Assembly: GCA_937139405.1 (NCBI GenBank)
Contig: CAKZPV010000050.1
Coordinates: 151,799-215,798, forward strand
Source of the DNA: an uncultured Nitrospirota bacterium
Lineage (GTDB): Bacteria > Nitrospirota > Nitrospiria > Nitrospirales > UBA8639
Reading direction: 5' to 3'
DNA length: 64,000 bases
Part shown: positions 40,170 to 50,260 of the stretch, one piece after another
How positions within the stretch are numbered: position 1 is the stretch's first letter
How the letters are laid out: each line of letters begins with the position of its first letter
Notes under the pieces: generated by a model
What the model was told of the DNA's origin: nothing
Seen by the model: the letters and a program-made list of their open reading frames with translations, nothing else
Database searches by the model: none
Program-made: the position numbers and the translations under genes

Positions 40170-42080
40170 ATGACTAAGTGGGACTGGGCCATTTTACTAG
40201 CCTTTATTGTGTATGCTCTTTATGCCGGATTTCGTGAACGAGGGCAGGCCTCAAAAAATCTTGACGAGTATTTCTTGGCAGGTCGGAGTCTTTCGGGGTG
40301 GAAAGCGGGGTTGAGCATGGCGGCTACGCAGTTCGCTGCCGATACACCTCTTCTCGTCACGGGTTTGGTGGCAACCGCAGGGATTTTTGCGTTGTGGCGT
40401 TTATGGATATATGCCTTGGCCTTTCTCCTTATGGGGTTTTTGTTGGCACCAAGTTGGCGTCGCGTGGGTGTGTTGACCGATGCAGAATTAACTGAGGTGC
40501 GTTATGGCCATGGTGCCGCTGCGGCACTACGTGGAATCAAAGCCATTTATTTTGGCACGGTTATCAATTGTACCGTCTTGGCTATGGTTCTTTTGGCTGC
40601 GACTCGTCTGGCTGAGCCATTTTTGCTTTGGGATCAATGGCTCCCTTCTGCCATTTTTGAAGCATGTATTCACATGGTGCATTGGGCTGGTGTGCCGTTT
40701 GCTGTTGGAGGGTTGGAAGCAGACACGATTTGGATTCGTTCCACCAACAATTTATTTTCCATTGGTGCCATTATGTTGGTGACGATGTTGTATTCCACAA
40801 CCGGTGGATTGCGAAGTGTTGTCGCAACGGATTTAGTGCAATTGGCTATTGGTCTGGTGGCCAGTGCGGGATTTGCTTGGGTGGTTGTGGATCATGTGGG
40901 TGGCTTGTCCGTACTCACTGAGCGTATTCACGAGCAGTTCAACACGTCTGCAGGTTACCCTTTAACTGGCAATGAGCTCTTGGCATTTACACCGTTTGGT
41001 GCCAAAGATGTGACCATGATGGTCCTCTTGGTTTATGGATTTCAATGGTTGTTGCAGATGAACGCGGATGGCACTGGGTATCTGGCACAGCGCTCTATGG
41101 CTTGCAAAAGCGATCATGATGCACGCTTAGCGGCTGTTGTGTTTACGGTGACACAAGTTCTATTGCGAAGTTTCATTTGGTTGCCCCTAGCCCTGGGCTT
41201 ATTAGTTGTTTTTCCTCCACTCCCAGGCTCTATTGATATGGCAACTCGCGAGTTTACGTTTATCCAAGGCATGGATGAACTCTTACCTGCTGGTTTGAAA
41301 GGGTTGATGTTGGTTGGCATGTTCGCCGCTTTAGCCTCGACAGTGGATACGCATTTAAATTGGGGGGCATCCTATTGGACGAATGATGTGTATCGCCGCT
41401 TCATTTGCCAAAGTTGGTTACGACGCGCGCCGTCAAATCGAGTCCTCGTGTGGGTGGCGCGAGCGAGCAATCTGCTGATTTTAGGTATTGCTCTCTGTAT
41501 TCTCCCATGGTTGTCGTCGATTCAAATGGCGTGGCAAGTGAGTCTGTTATTGGGTGCAGGAATGGGAATGTTGCTTGTGTTGAGATGGATCTGGTGGCGT
41601 ATCACAGCATGGGGCGAATTAGCCTGTATATTGGCATCGATCATCATGGCACCCTTGTTATTGTGGGGTTTGCCTGATCAAGACGCTTTGCGGTTGCTTA
41701 TCATGGGTTTTGGTTCTGGGCTAATTGGAATAGGGGTCTCGTTATTCACTGGCCCTGAAGATTATGATCGCTTAGAAAAATTTTATCAGCGAGCGAACCC
41801 GCCAGGCTTTTGGAAGCCCATTGAGCAACGCGTTTCTCCTCATCATGCAGATGGTTCTCAACGGTTTTGGAAAGCCATGTTGGCAATTGGATTTGCAGCT
41901 TTGTCGATTTTTTGTTTGTTGACAGGCGTTGGTTCCTGGTTAGTTGGTAGTCCAGCACCGCCATGGATACCGTGGCGTGGAGGGTGGATTGTGGGTCTTC
42001 TCTTAGTTGGAATACTGTTATGCCCCGTATGGATCAAGCTTGGTTTTCAACAGTCTGATTCTGTGAAACAACTGAGTTAA
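40170..42080 (+). CDS. sodium:solute symporter family protein
   Basis: Many TM segments; EYFLAGRSLSGWKAGLSMAATQFAADTPL. Confidence 0.9.
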   Translation: MTKWDWAILLAFIVYALYAGFRERGQASKNLDEYFLAGRSLSGWKAGLSMAATQFAADTPLLVTGLVATAGIFALWRLWIYALAFLLMGFLLAPSWRRVGVLTDAELTEVRYGHGAAAALRGIKAIYFGTVINCTVLAMVLLAATRLAEPFLLWDQWLPSAIFEACIHMVHWAGVPFAVGGLEADTIWIRSTNNLFSIGAIMLVTMLYSTTGGLRSVVATDLVQLAIGLVASAGFAWVVVDHVGGLSVLTERIHEQFNTSAGYPLTGNELLAFTPFGAKDVTMMVLLVYGFQWLLQMNADGTGYLAQRSMACKSDHDARLAAVVFTVTQVLLRSFIWLPLALGLLVVFPPLPGSIDMATREFTFIQGMDELLPAGLKGLMLVGMFAALASTVDTHLNWGASYWTNDVYRRFICQSWLRRAPSNRVLVWVARASNLLILGIALCILPWLSSIQMAWQVSLLLGAGMGMLLVLRWIWWRITAWGELACILASIIMAPLLLWGLPDQDALRLLIMGFGSGLIGIGVSLFTGPEDYDRLEKFYQRANPPGFWKPIEQRVSPHHADGSQRFWKAMLAIGFAALSIFCLLTGVGSWLVGSPAPPWIPWRGGWIVGLLLVGILLCPVWIKLGFQQSDSVKQLS

Positions 42081-42172
42081 GGTATGGAAGGAAATCAGCT
42101 ATTATGGTTTCTTTTGGAGAGGAGCTTTTCTCAAAAGGATGGAAAGCAAAAGACAATTTACCCTAGCGATGT

Positions 42173-43351
42173 ATGTTGGGAAAGAATCAAGGCTTTATGC
42201 TAAGTCGCACTCGTGACCAACATTTGTTTGATCCCGGTCCTAAACGTATTCTGGCCTTAGATGGTGGGGGAGTCCGTGGAATTCTAACTTTGCAATATTT
42301 AAAGCGAGTGGAAGAGCTTTTACGTAAACGGGCTGGCAATGATCCCCATTTTCGACTATCTCAATATTTTGATCTGATTGGTGGGACCTCGACGGGGTCG
42401 ATTATTGCCGCAGGACTTGCCTTAGGCTGGTCGGTAGAAAAACTGGAGAGGCTTTATAACGAACTCGCAAAGCTCGTCTTTCAGAAGTCTGTGTGGCGCT
42501 GGGGAATTTTGCAGGCCAAATTTCCACGGACCCCGCTCATGAAAATTTTGACTGAACAGTTTGGAGACCGTACTTTGGGAACCGAAGATTTGCAAACGGG
42601 TTTGATGATTATGACAAAACGATTAGATACGGGAAGCGCGTGGCCATTGATGAATAATCCCAAGGGCCGTTACTTTGAGCCTATATCCAAAAAAGAAACG
42701 GCAATGCCCAATAAAAATTTTCTGCTTCGCGATATCATACGAGCCAGTACGGCGGCTCCTCATTATTTTAATCCCGAGCGATTGCGAATTGGAAAAGGTG
42801 GCGATGGGGCGTTTGTAGATGGTGGAGTGAGCCCACACAATAATCCGGCCCTTCAGTTATTACTTATGGCAACGACTCAGGGTTTTGGATTGCAATGGGC
42901 CACGGGGGCTGATCATCTCTTGTTGGTATCGGTGGGTACGGGTACGCAGGAAATGCGTATGTCAGCGAATGAGGTGATGGCCATGTCCTCGGCGAAAGTC
43001 TCTCTCCAAGCCTTAACTTCTTTGATGAATGATTGCGATGTGATGAATCAAACCATACTACAATGGATGTCTTGTAGTCCGACGGCTTTGACCGTGAACC
43101 CTGAAATTGGAAATTTACAAGGGGATGTCTTTAGCGGGAGGGAAGTGTTTTCCTACTTACGATACAACGTCGTGTTGGAGCGTGATTGGTTGCAGAATAA
43201 CGTAGGCGTAGAACTTAAAGCGAAAGAAGTGAAAGGGCTTCAGGAAATGGATAAACCACAAAACATGAGTAAGTTAGCCTTGCTTGGTGCGACTGCTTCG
43301 CATGTCCAAGTCCAACCCGATCATTTTTCCGCACGATTTGATATTGAGTGA
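42173..43351 (+). CDS. patatin-like phospholipase
   Basis: DGGGVRG, GGTSTGSI, DGGVSPHNNPA. Confidence 0.93.
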   Translation: MLGKNQGFMLSRTRDQHLFDPGPKRILALDGGGVRGILTLQYLKRVEELLRKRAGNDPHFRLSQYFDLIGGTSTGSIIAAGLALGWSVEKLERLYNELAKLVFQKSVWRWGILQAKFPRTPLMKILTEQFGDRTLGTEDLQTGLMIMTKRLDTGSAWPLMNNPKGRYFEPISKKETAMPNKNFLLRDIIRASTAAPHYFNPERLRIGKGGDGAFVDGGVSPHNNPALQLLLMATTQGFGLQWATGADHLLLVSVGTGTQEMRMSANEVMAMSSAKVSLQALTSLMNDCDVMNQTILQWMSCSPTALTVNPEIGNLQGDVFSGREVFSYLRYNVVLERDWLQNNVGVELKAKEVKGLQEMDKPQNMSKLALLGATASHVQVQPDHFSARFDIE

Positions 43352-43412
43352 AAGAGACCCAAAATGAGGCATGTTTGAGAATGGAAACTCAATAAGGTAT
43401 TAGTGAGGCTCG

Positions 43413-43592
43413 TTAAAGCGAATCGCCGAATAGCGATTGCGCATCAGCCCACACCATGCCATCCGGTAATCCTTCAATCCAATCTCCTGCTTCATTGGCT
43501 AGTCGATAGGCATATTCCCTGTCAATTTTCTTGAGGATGACTTCCCCACCATTCACCCAGGTTTGAACGGTTTCTTTGTCTTCTACCCACAT
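43413..43592 (-). CDS. small protein, 59 aa (absent from the ORF track)
   Basis: MWVEDKETVQTWVNGGEVILKKIDREYAYRLANEAGDWIEGLPDGMVWADAQSLFGDSL*, upstream purine-rich GGAGGGGAC. Confidence 0.65.
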   Translation of the reverse strand: MWVEDKETVQTWVNGGEVILKKIDREYAYRLANEAGDWIEGLPDGMVWADAQSLFGDSL

Positions 43593-43902
43593 AGTCCCCT
43601 CCGTATGCTTTTGTTGGAATATCTATAATTTACTGCAACAACATCTTGACTAACCATTCCTCAAAAGGCCTAGTCAGGACCTCAGCTCTCTAAAGAATCT
43701 CATCCGTAGTTGATGCAAAATTTGAAATATTTATTTCGTTTCAGTTCTAGAGGTATATCAATTGGAAGCATGAGGAGACAGGATGATTGACGATGCAACA
43801 ATAGTTCTTACGCTCGATAATAAGAGACTCGTTGTTCAGCAATCATGATTGCTGGGGATGGAAGGCTTTTTCAACTTTCCGACAGTAGGATAGAGAAAAA
43901 GA

Positions 43903-44661
43903 CTAGAGAAAATTGTAGATCGATTTGGGAATGTGGAATTTCTTTTTTGTGTACACAATGCCGAGGATATGACCTTCTCGTGCAAGAATTTGATTTTTCA
44001 CGTTTTGCACGATAGCAGATCGGGTCTGTTGGGCTGCAACTACGAGGATCACCCCATTCACAGATTTGCAAAGCGCAAGGCTGTCTGCTGAGACGTTCAC
44101 CGGTGCTGAATCAATAAGAATAAGGGAAAACTGGCTCCGTGCGGCTTTCCACATATCAGTCGAATGGGAAAAACTGCGTTCAGGAAGAGATCGAAAAAAA
44201 TAAGGAGACAATGTAGCCAGAAACATGTTTGATTGTTCAATCTGAGAAATAACTCCGTTAAGGGGATTTCCTTCCTTTAAGGCATAATCTAAAGGAGGTT
44301 TCGCTTGAAGAGAAAACGCGTGAGCCTGAGACGGCTGCTGGGAATCAGCCTCGACTAAAAGAACGGGCTTACTACTGTGCTGCGCGACGGTCAACGCAAA
44401 TTCTCGAATAAGAGTAGAAGTCCCTTCGCCTGCTTGCGAACTAATAAATTGAATCACATTTTGATCAGGGTTCGGAAGGCGTGCTGCAATGTTTTGAGCT
44501 AATGCTAGCAGTTCTGAATTTTCATGAAACCGTGGAATAGGTAGATGATTGTGGCATGTTTGAGATGAAAGGGATGAAGGTCTGTGATCATCGATCAGTT
44601 CATTGCCCGAGGGTAACCTTCCTCCCTGAACCGATTGTAAGGTTTCGTAGAGGTTACTCAT
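43903..44661 (-). CDS. CpsD/CapB-like P-loop ATPase (exopolysaccharide-type)
   Basis: SSQAGEGTSTLIREFA; PVLLVEADSQQPS; LILIDSAPVNVSADSLALCKSVNGVILVV. Confidence 0.8.
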   Translation of the reverse strand: MSNLYETLQSVQGGRLPSGNELIDDHRPSSLSSQTCHNHLPIPRFHENSELLALAQNIAARLPNPDQNVIQFISSQAGEGTSTLIREFALTVAQHSSKPVLLVEADSQQPSQAHAFSLQAKPPLDYALKEGNPLNGVISQIEQSNMFLATLSPYFFRSLPERSFSHSTDMWKAARSQFSLILIDSAPVNVSADSLALCKSVNGVILVVAAQQTRSAIVQNVKNQILAREGHILGIVYTKKKFHIPKSIYNFL

Positions 44662-45340
44662 TGGAATTCCTTAATACTATGCGACTCGGTTAGTACAATA
44701 GAACGATTTGGCAGAAAAATAACTCTGGCTAATCTCATATTCTAGAGAGACAGTATGACGCCCGAGACAAGGGTTAGCCACCAACAGATGTTCTGAGAAG
44801 ATTCTTCTCCCACACTTTTCCAGTCAACATGGCTATTCATTGATCGTATGCCTCCGTTTGTCTAAAGAAAGTCTACGGAGGCACGTCCATACTCACCATT
44901 CCTCTATTGGGGAATACTCGATGACCTGAGTGCTCTGGGCAAGATATTCCGTTTCCTGAGTACGTTCGGAATATCCCTCACTCCGTTGGAGGTGACCCTG
45001 GAATTCTAGGATATCTGTTAACAACTCAAGCAGTATGACCATACGAAATGCCAGACACGTGTTTGAGTGTTTAGTAAGTGGTGCTGGACAAAAGGAGAAT
45101 TTTTCCCATGAATAGGCTAGTTTGTGGGCCGTGTTTTTTGAGGGTTTGAGGGTTTTGAGACAAGGAGTAGACTTCCAAGCTGTTAACCATTGACTTTTAT
45201 TATGGAGTCTATGATGATTGTGTTCGTGTGTAATTGTTCGTTATGTAGATGGTTTTAACGCCAATAGCCATGTTGATTCGTTTGAAGAATTCTGAAAGTT
45301 GTCAAGGTGACTTAAGAAGACGAAAACGACAGGATGGCAA

Positions 45341-46180
45341 TTGGCAACTAAGGATGAAAACGATATGAAAACTCAAATGTCGGGTACAGCCATTCACCGT
45401 GTTAGTCTCATTCTTTTGCCTTCTTTGCTTTTCTTGCAAGGAGGTGTCTGTCTCGCAGAACTTCAGGGCCTGTCATCTGATTTTTATCAAGAAGAACAAA
45501 GTATAGAAAATCTAGTTATTGATACAAAGGATATGGCCGGAAAGAGCCGTCTTGATCCTTATAGTCAATGGATTCACAAAATTGAGCTTTCCGAAGACAC
45601 TGCGGTATGGAATCAGCGAATGCGGAGGAATTGGAACACGGGTGACACAGCATTATCCGGCCAAGACTGCTCGAAAGGTTCCCCCTGTTCATCGATAGCC
45701 ATAGGGAAGGGAGCCAAGGCCACAACCGGGACCGTCACGGTGGACGGCCCGAAGATCACGGGCACAGTGGGGACCAAATCCCGTGTTACTCAGTCGTCCA
45801 ATATGGCCATTGGCAAAGAGGCCACGGCCAATATGGGAAATGTCACGGTGCACGGCTCAAAAATTAAGGGTATGGTGACCAATCAATCTCACGTTAAGCA
45901 GTCGACCAATAAGGCTATCGGGAAAGGGGCTACAGCTAATATGGGGTCTGTGACCGTGCAAGGCTCGAGAATCAAGGGCATGGTGACCAACCAATCTCGC
46001 GTCAAGCAGTCAATTAACCAAGCCCGCAGCGAAGGCGCCACGGCCAACATGGGGTCTGTGACCGTCGAGGATTCGAAAATCAAAGGGACGGTGACGAACC
46101 AGTCTCGTGTGACGCAGTCGGCTAATAGGGCGATTGGCAAAGGGGCCACGGCCAATATGGGGTCTGTGGGGATCGATTGA
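45341..46180 (+). CDS. secreted protein with 36-aa tandem repeats
   Basis: Signal-like segment then four full repeats of AIGKGATANMGSVTVxxSxIKGxVTNQSxVxQSxNx plus a partial. Confidence 0.8.
   Translation: MATKDENDMKTQMSGTAIHRVSLILLPSLLFLQGGVCLAELQGLSSDFYQEEQSIENLVIDTKDMAGKSRLDPYSQWIHKIELSEDTAVWNQRMRRNWNTGDTALSGQDCSKGSPCSSIAIGKGAKATTGTVTVDGPKITGTVGTKSRVTQSSNMAIGKEATANMGNVTVHGSKIKGMVTNQSHVKQSTNKAIGKGATANMGSVTVQGSRIKGMVTNQSRVKQSINQARSEGATANMGSVTVEDSKIKGTVTNQSRVTQSANRAIGKGATANMGSVGID
45698..46180 (+). repeat. 108-bp tandem repeat, about 4.4 units
   Basis: Unit boundaries at each AIGK/ARSE codon block, 36 codons apart. Confidence 0.85.
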
Positions 46181-46513
46181 TTTTAAATAGCTAAAGAACC
46201 AGTGTATGCAACCTTTCGGAGCACTGATGAAAAGCCTGCTTGGCTTGGATGAGTCCTATAACCGGTTCAATTATTTATGCTCATAAGCACTTATCCAACA
46301 GCCAGTTGATTCTCCCCAAGGAATTCCGCCATCTTGTTAGTAGTACCTGGTTAGGTCAACAGACAAGCTATTGGTTGAGTCAATGTCGTCCTGAACAAGT
46401 GTACATCTGATTATATCTTGTCGATTTAATTCTCACTTCAACTGCCAAATACGCCCGTTTACTTTTTAGAACGATGGGGGTTCTAAATGGGCATCCAAAG
46501 TAATATCCAGAGC

Positions 46514-47098
46514 TTAAAAGTCTTTCTGGTGCTGGGCATCGAGCGCTTCTTTGACGGCTGGTTTGTGGGCCAGGCTTTTATATGTGACACCGTGCGTAAT
46601 TTCGTATTTATCTCCATGCAGAGCATGTTCGATGCTCGTTGATTTGGTATGCCATGTTGCTACCAATTTTAACTGCCCTGTGGCAATCGCCGTTCGGCGA
46701 AGATCAGGTCGACCTTTAAGGGAATCGTTCAGCCAGGTTTCTTGCTCGTCGCTCGGCGTCCCATATTTTTTTTTGAGAATCGTGTGAATTTTTTCATAGT
46801 CTTTGAGGTATAGGGCATTTTCTGAGTGCCTGTCGGTGAAAAGATAGAGGCTATTAACCAATTTATCGTCTAGAAATACGTAGACAACTCTGACGGGAGA
46901 GCTAGCAACCCAGCGTTCATACGTGAGGACCGTCTGTACCAAGGTTTCGTCCACGAGGTCCTGACTATTTTCGCCCTCAATGGCTTTGACCTCCTCTGTG
47001 CTCATTCCCCAGGATGTTTGTCGAAAGTTAGTTTCGGCTGCATACGTGCTTATGGTCGAAATCAAGAGAATCCCTATCGCCAATGAAAGAATCTTCAT
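46514..47098 (-). CDS. exported hypothetical protein
   Basis: MKILSLAIGILLISTISTYAAE signal peptide; start trimmed; upstream GGAGG. Confidence 0.75.
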   Translation of the reverse strand: MKILSLAIGILLISTISTYAAETNFRQTSWGMSTEEVKAIEGENSQDLVDETLVQTVLTYERWVASSPVRVVYVFLDDKLVNSLYLFTDRHSENALYLKDYEKIHTILKKKYGTPSDEQETWLNDSLKGRPDLRRTAIATGQLKLVATWHTKSTSIEHALHGDKYEITHGVTYKSLAHKPAVKEALDAQHQKDF

Positions 47099-47630
47099 AA
47101 ATTGTTCCCTCCTAATTGTACTATGTGTATAGATGTACTTGCTTATCATGGTCCAGAGGCAAATGGTAATTGTCTTCGCATGAACCAGCTCTTATTTTTT
47201 TATTATGCCGTATGTCTTTTGGTGCGTACCCTATAAAATTCTCCGAATTAAGGGAAGCCGATACCTAAGAAAGACGAAGAATGAGAACTTTTGCATAAGG
47301 GTTCTATTGTTATTCACCACTTCTTGGATGCGAAAATGCGAGAACTATGCCATTAGTTGAACTCATTCATATTTTCGGTCAGATAGTCTGATTTATCCTA
47401 AAATCCGAGAAGGATCTTGGTGTGGATGAGTCCAATTTACATAGAGGCTGTTAAGAATTCCTCCCTCCTTCTTTCTCCCCTGGCGCGTTAGCTAGATCTA
47501 TTTCAAAATTTTTCTTTGTGGAAATCTAAATCGTTTGCTCAATTTCCCGATCCTCTTGGATAGCCTGACTCTTGAGAGGTAAAGCAATACGATTTGAAAT
47601 GTCTCAAACTGAATTTGCTCTTTTTGAAAT

Positions 47631-47740
47631 GAGATACGATTGTGTATCTGCTCGGATACTTTGTCTGACATAAATAAGGTATTCCCTCCCTGCCGGTAAC
47701 CTTTCTCGTTCTCTCAATCAATCAAGAAAGCAGTTGGCAG
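47631..47740 (+). repeat. diverged third copy of the GAGATACGA leader element
   Basis: GAGATACGATTGTGTATCTGCTCGGATACTTTG and ATCAATCAAGAAAGCAGTT shared in part with 51623 and 56077. Confidence 0.55.
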
Positions 47741-47848
47741 TATGGGAAAATAGGACTCTCGGGTGCAATACCTTATCTGGCACTAAGATTGCTTTATCAA
47801 GAACTAACGGCAAAACGGAAATGATATCTAGACAAGGAGGTCGCTATT

Positions 47849-47935
47849 ATGGATGGGATATTATTAGGCATTACCATTTTCCTAGTTCTTGTTGGCATCC
47901 TCTCTCTTTCTCTTATATGGGGTGACCATCATTGA
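47849..47935 (+). CDS. 28-aa single-TM small protein
   Basis: AAGGAGG RBS then MDGILLGITIFLVLVGILSLSLIWGDHH*. Confidence 0.55.
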   Translation: MDGILLGITIFLVLVGILSLSLIWGDHH

Positions 47936-47971
47936 AGTGCAGTTCAATTGCTCAAGAAAGGACGGGAATCA

Positions 47972-48190
47972 ATGCATACGAACACCTTTCTCAAATTTCC
48001 CATTGAAACAGTTGATCATGAGGCATTTGCTCCTATCTATCCTTTTCGCTTTAACGGTCCAGGGGATCTCTATTGTGGCTGGTGTTTACATGACCTTCGT
48101 TTGGTGAGTCGAACTAAGACGGGAGTAAGCTGTGCAGATTGTGGACAAAACTTAGACATTGCCCCTCAATCTTTCCTTCATGATGATTAA
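47972..48190 (+). CDS. small protein with CXXC...CXXC zinc-ribbon-like motif
   Basis: CGWC...CADC; MHTNTFLKFPIETVDHEAF... Confidence 0.65.
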   Translation: MHTNTFLKFPIETVDHEAFAPIYPFRFNGPGDLYCGWCLHDLRLVSRTKTGVSCADCGQNLDIAPQSFLHDD

Positions 48191-48229
48191 TAACAAAAAT
48201 TTAAATACGAACTTAATAATTCTCTTGAT

Positions 48230-48796
48230 CTAGTTTTCAAGTAAAGGAGGGAACGGTGAGACAAGTGTATGGTGAAATGGCGAAATATCGATGGTATAAA
48301 AATAATCCTTTTCTCCCCATGCACCAAAGGAGGCTTTGGCAGGAAAATATCCTTTGGGACAAGGCGGCGTCCATTTCTTGATAAATTCACTGGTGCTTAG
48401 GTCATCTTGTGCACTGGTCTCTCGAAATCCTTCAGGATGAACGCATATTTGTGAAAGCTTGGCTTTCACAATAGATTTCTCAGGGCCCTCCGCGTTAAAG
48501 ACGATATTTCCAAACGTCCCTGCCTTATCTTCGTAAAAGAATGCTGTGACCACATCGGACATATCACCAGGGGTGACGTCACGACAGTTGCTAGGCTCAA
48601 TGGAAAACAGTCCTTGAATGATCCCACTGTCCGACCAAAAACTCTCCCGCACGCCGAGGCTTGCAAAAAAGACTTCCACGTTTCCTTGATTGCAGACGTT
48701 TACGGTTTCTCCCCCAAACGCAGGAGCATTCCAATACATCAATGTTCCGAAACCCAAGCTGATAATGCCGAGTAGATTTCTCATTTTCCACAACAA
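48230..48796 (-). CDS. exported DUF1036-like protein
   Basis: Signal peptide; VNVCNQGNVEVFFASLGVRESFW...IEPSNCRDV. Confidence 0.65.
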   Translation of the reverse strand: MLWKMRNLLGIISLGFGTLMYWNAPAFGGETVNVCNQGNVEVFFASLGVRESFWSDSGIIQGLFSIEPSNCRDVTPGDMSDVVTAFFYEDKAGTFGNIVFNAEGPEKSIVKAKLSQICVHPEGFRETSAQDDLSTSEFIKKWTPPCPKGYFPAKASFGAWGEKDYFYTIDISPFHHTLVSPFPPLLEN

Positions 48797-49092
48797 CAGG
48801 AGATCCTCCTTAAAGTATAGAAAGGCTTATTGCAGAAATTCTCCCAAAGTAGGTGATGAAAACAGAAAATTCCTATATCTCTAACTCTCACGAGCTTTCT
48901 TGATGAAGAAAAGTATGAGGATAACTATTAAAAATTGTCAATGGAAAGGAATGTCAGATCTGATGAAAAGGCCTAGGTGCTCGCTTCAGGCATCTTGTTC
49001 GTAGACGACTTATACCCCATCTAAATGGTCTGGACTATAAAGTTCGCTGAGCACTAGAGGGTACTAAATTCGAGTCTAGCAAGCTCGACACA

Positions 49093-49136
49093 AAACGAAA
49101 AACCTCTCATCCGTCAGGACAAGAGGCTTTCGTTTA
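49093..49136 (-). terminator. orphan terminator after a gene fossil
   Basis: Minus strand CCTCT-loop-AGAGG followed by TTTTT. Confidence 0.65.
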
Positions 49137-49157
49137 GAATGTATATGCGGTGTGCCT

Positions 49158-49440
49158 CAAGTTTTTTCTGTGTTCCACCACTGCCAGCCGGTTAACCATC
49201 ATTCCAGTATGGAACAGCAACATGGCTGAAGGTGTCGGAACAGAAGCTACCTGAATATTCGAAGCTAACGGGCGCTCTGGTCTGTGCCATAGTCGTTGTG
49301 CTGATAAAACATTCTGGATCTGAGTGACGGTGGAGACCCCATTGCTATAAAAATCAGTAAGGTCCGGTGGGCAGGTGTCTATAATATAGTCTAAGGGCCG
49401 ATTACTTGGTTTATCATATAGATTCCCGTTTGCTAGGCTT
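49158..49440 (-). pseudogene. remnant of a PEP-CTERM-like exported protein
   Basis: Minus-strand frame ...STVTQIQNVLSAQRLWHRPERPLASNIQVASVPTPSAMLLFHTGMM then frame-shifted LTGWQWWNTEKT*. Confidence 0.45.
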
Positions 49441-50160
49441 GATTGGCGATTGACAGGAAGCTCGGAAGAAGTTGAAGACCCTCTGTGTCAGTTCCCAGAA
49501 TGAGGTGAAGTATTGAACTATGCTTTCGTCGATGATGTGAGAAAAAATACGAATGGGCCAAGAATGGAGGGTGGATCGGACCGTGAAGGATGATCTTCGT
49601 GATCTCAATCAACGTCATGACTGACAGACGTGTAGTTGAGATGGGATTTTCGCTTGAATCTGAGATGTCGCTGCTGGTTCCGTTGATGGAACAAGTCCAG
49701 GTAATTCGGAAGTACTCGATCTTGTAAACAATACTGCCCAAGGGATGGCCAATGGCTTCGCCGTCCACGAAATAGCTTGCTTGCCAGAAGTACGAAGGTC
49801 ACAATTACCATAAACCACAACCACGCCAGGATTAATTCCAGAACTATAGAGAGTGGGAGGGGTTGCCATACATACAGAATCGCCCCCCAGAAAATCACGA
49901 CCAACCAGCCAACACTGGTTGAGAATTTTTTTCCTTTATATTGATAACTATACCGTCTGCCCATGTTGTGACTCCTTTGATGAGAGTCTTCATAGTACCC
50001 ATGTGTGTCCAGTCTCAACCATTCCTCAAAGGAACGAGACGGTATTCACTCAAATTTGTTTAGGCCATGGTGCTGAAGTAACAGATACATGAAGGACTCC
50101 CTGCCTCATTCGAGGGGGTAGTGTCTGAGAGGAGAAAATCGCAGAGTTTCAGTTGTGTTG

Positions 50161-50260
50161 CTGACTCTTGAGTTGGGAAGCTGCCCACCCAAGACAGTGA
50201 GACCCCTGGGTTGTGACCTCCACAAGCGTCGTGGTGTTTCTGGAAAGGGCCCAGGGCTAA
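50161..50260. repeat. dispersed hairpin element copy A
   Basis: GACCCCTGGGTTGTGACCTCCACAAGCGTCGTGGTGTTTCTGG, shared with copies at 53822 and 59701. Confidence 0.6.

Noticed and set aside
42173-43351. Patatin phospholipase as a CBASS (CapV) effector
   Set aside because: No nucleotidyltransferase or accessory CBASS gene nearby; neighbours are a symporter and a CpsD-like ATPase
45698-46180. CRISPR-like direct repeats
   Set aside because: 108-bp repeats without unique spacers, fully coding in one frame
49433-50018. Overlapping minus ORFs at 49433-50018 as one frameshifted gene
   Set aside because: N-terminal part has two TM segments but the downstream frames lack recognisable motifs; not resolvable by eye
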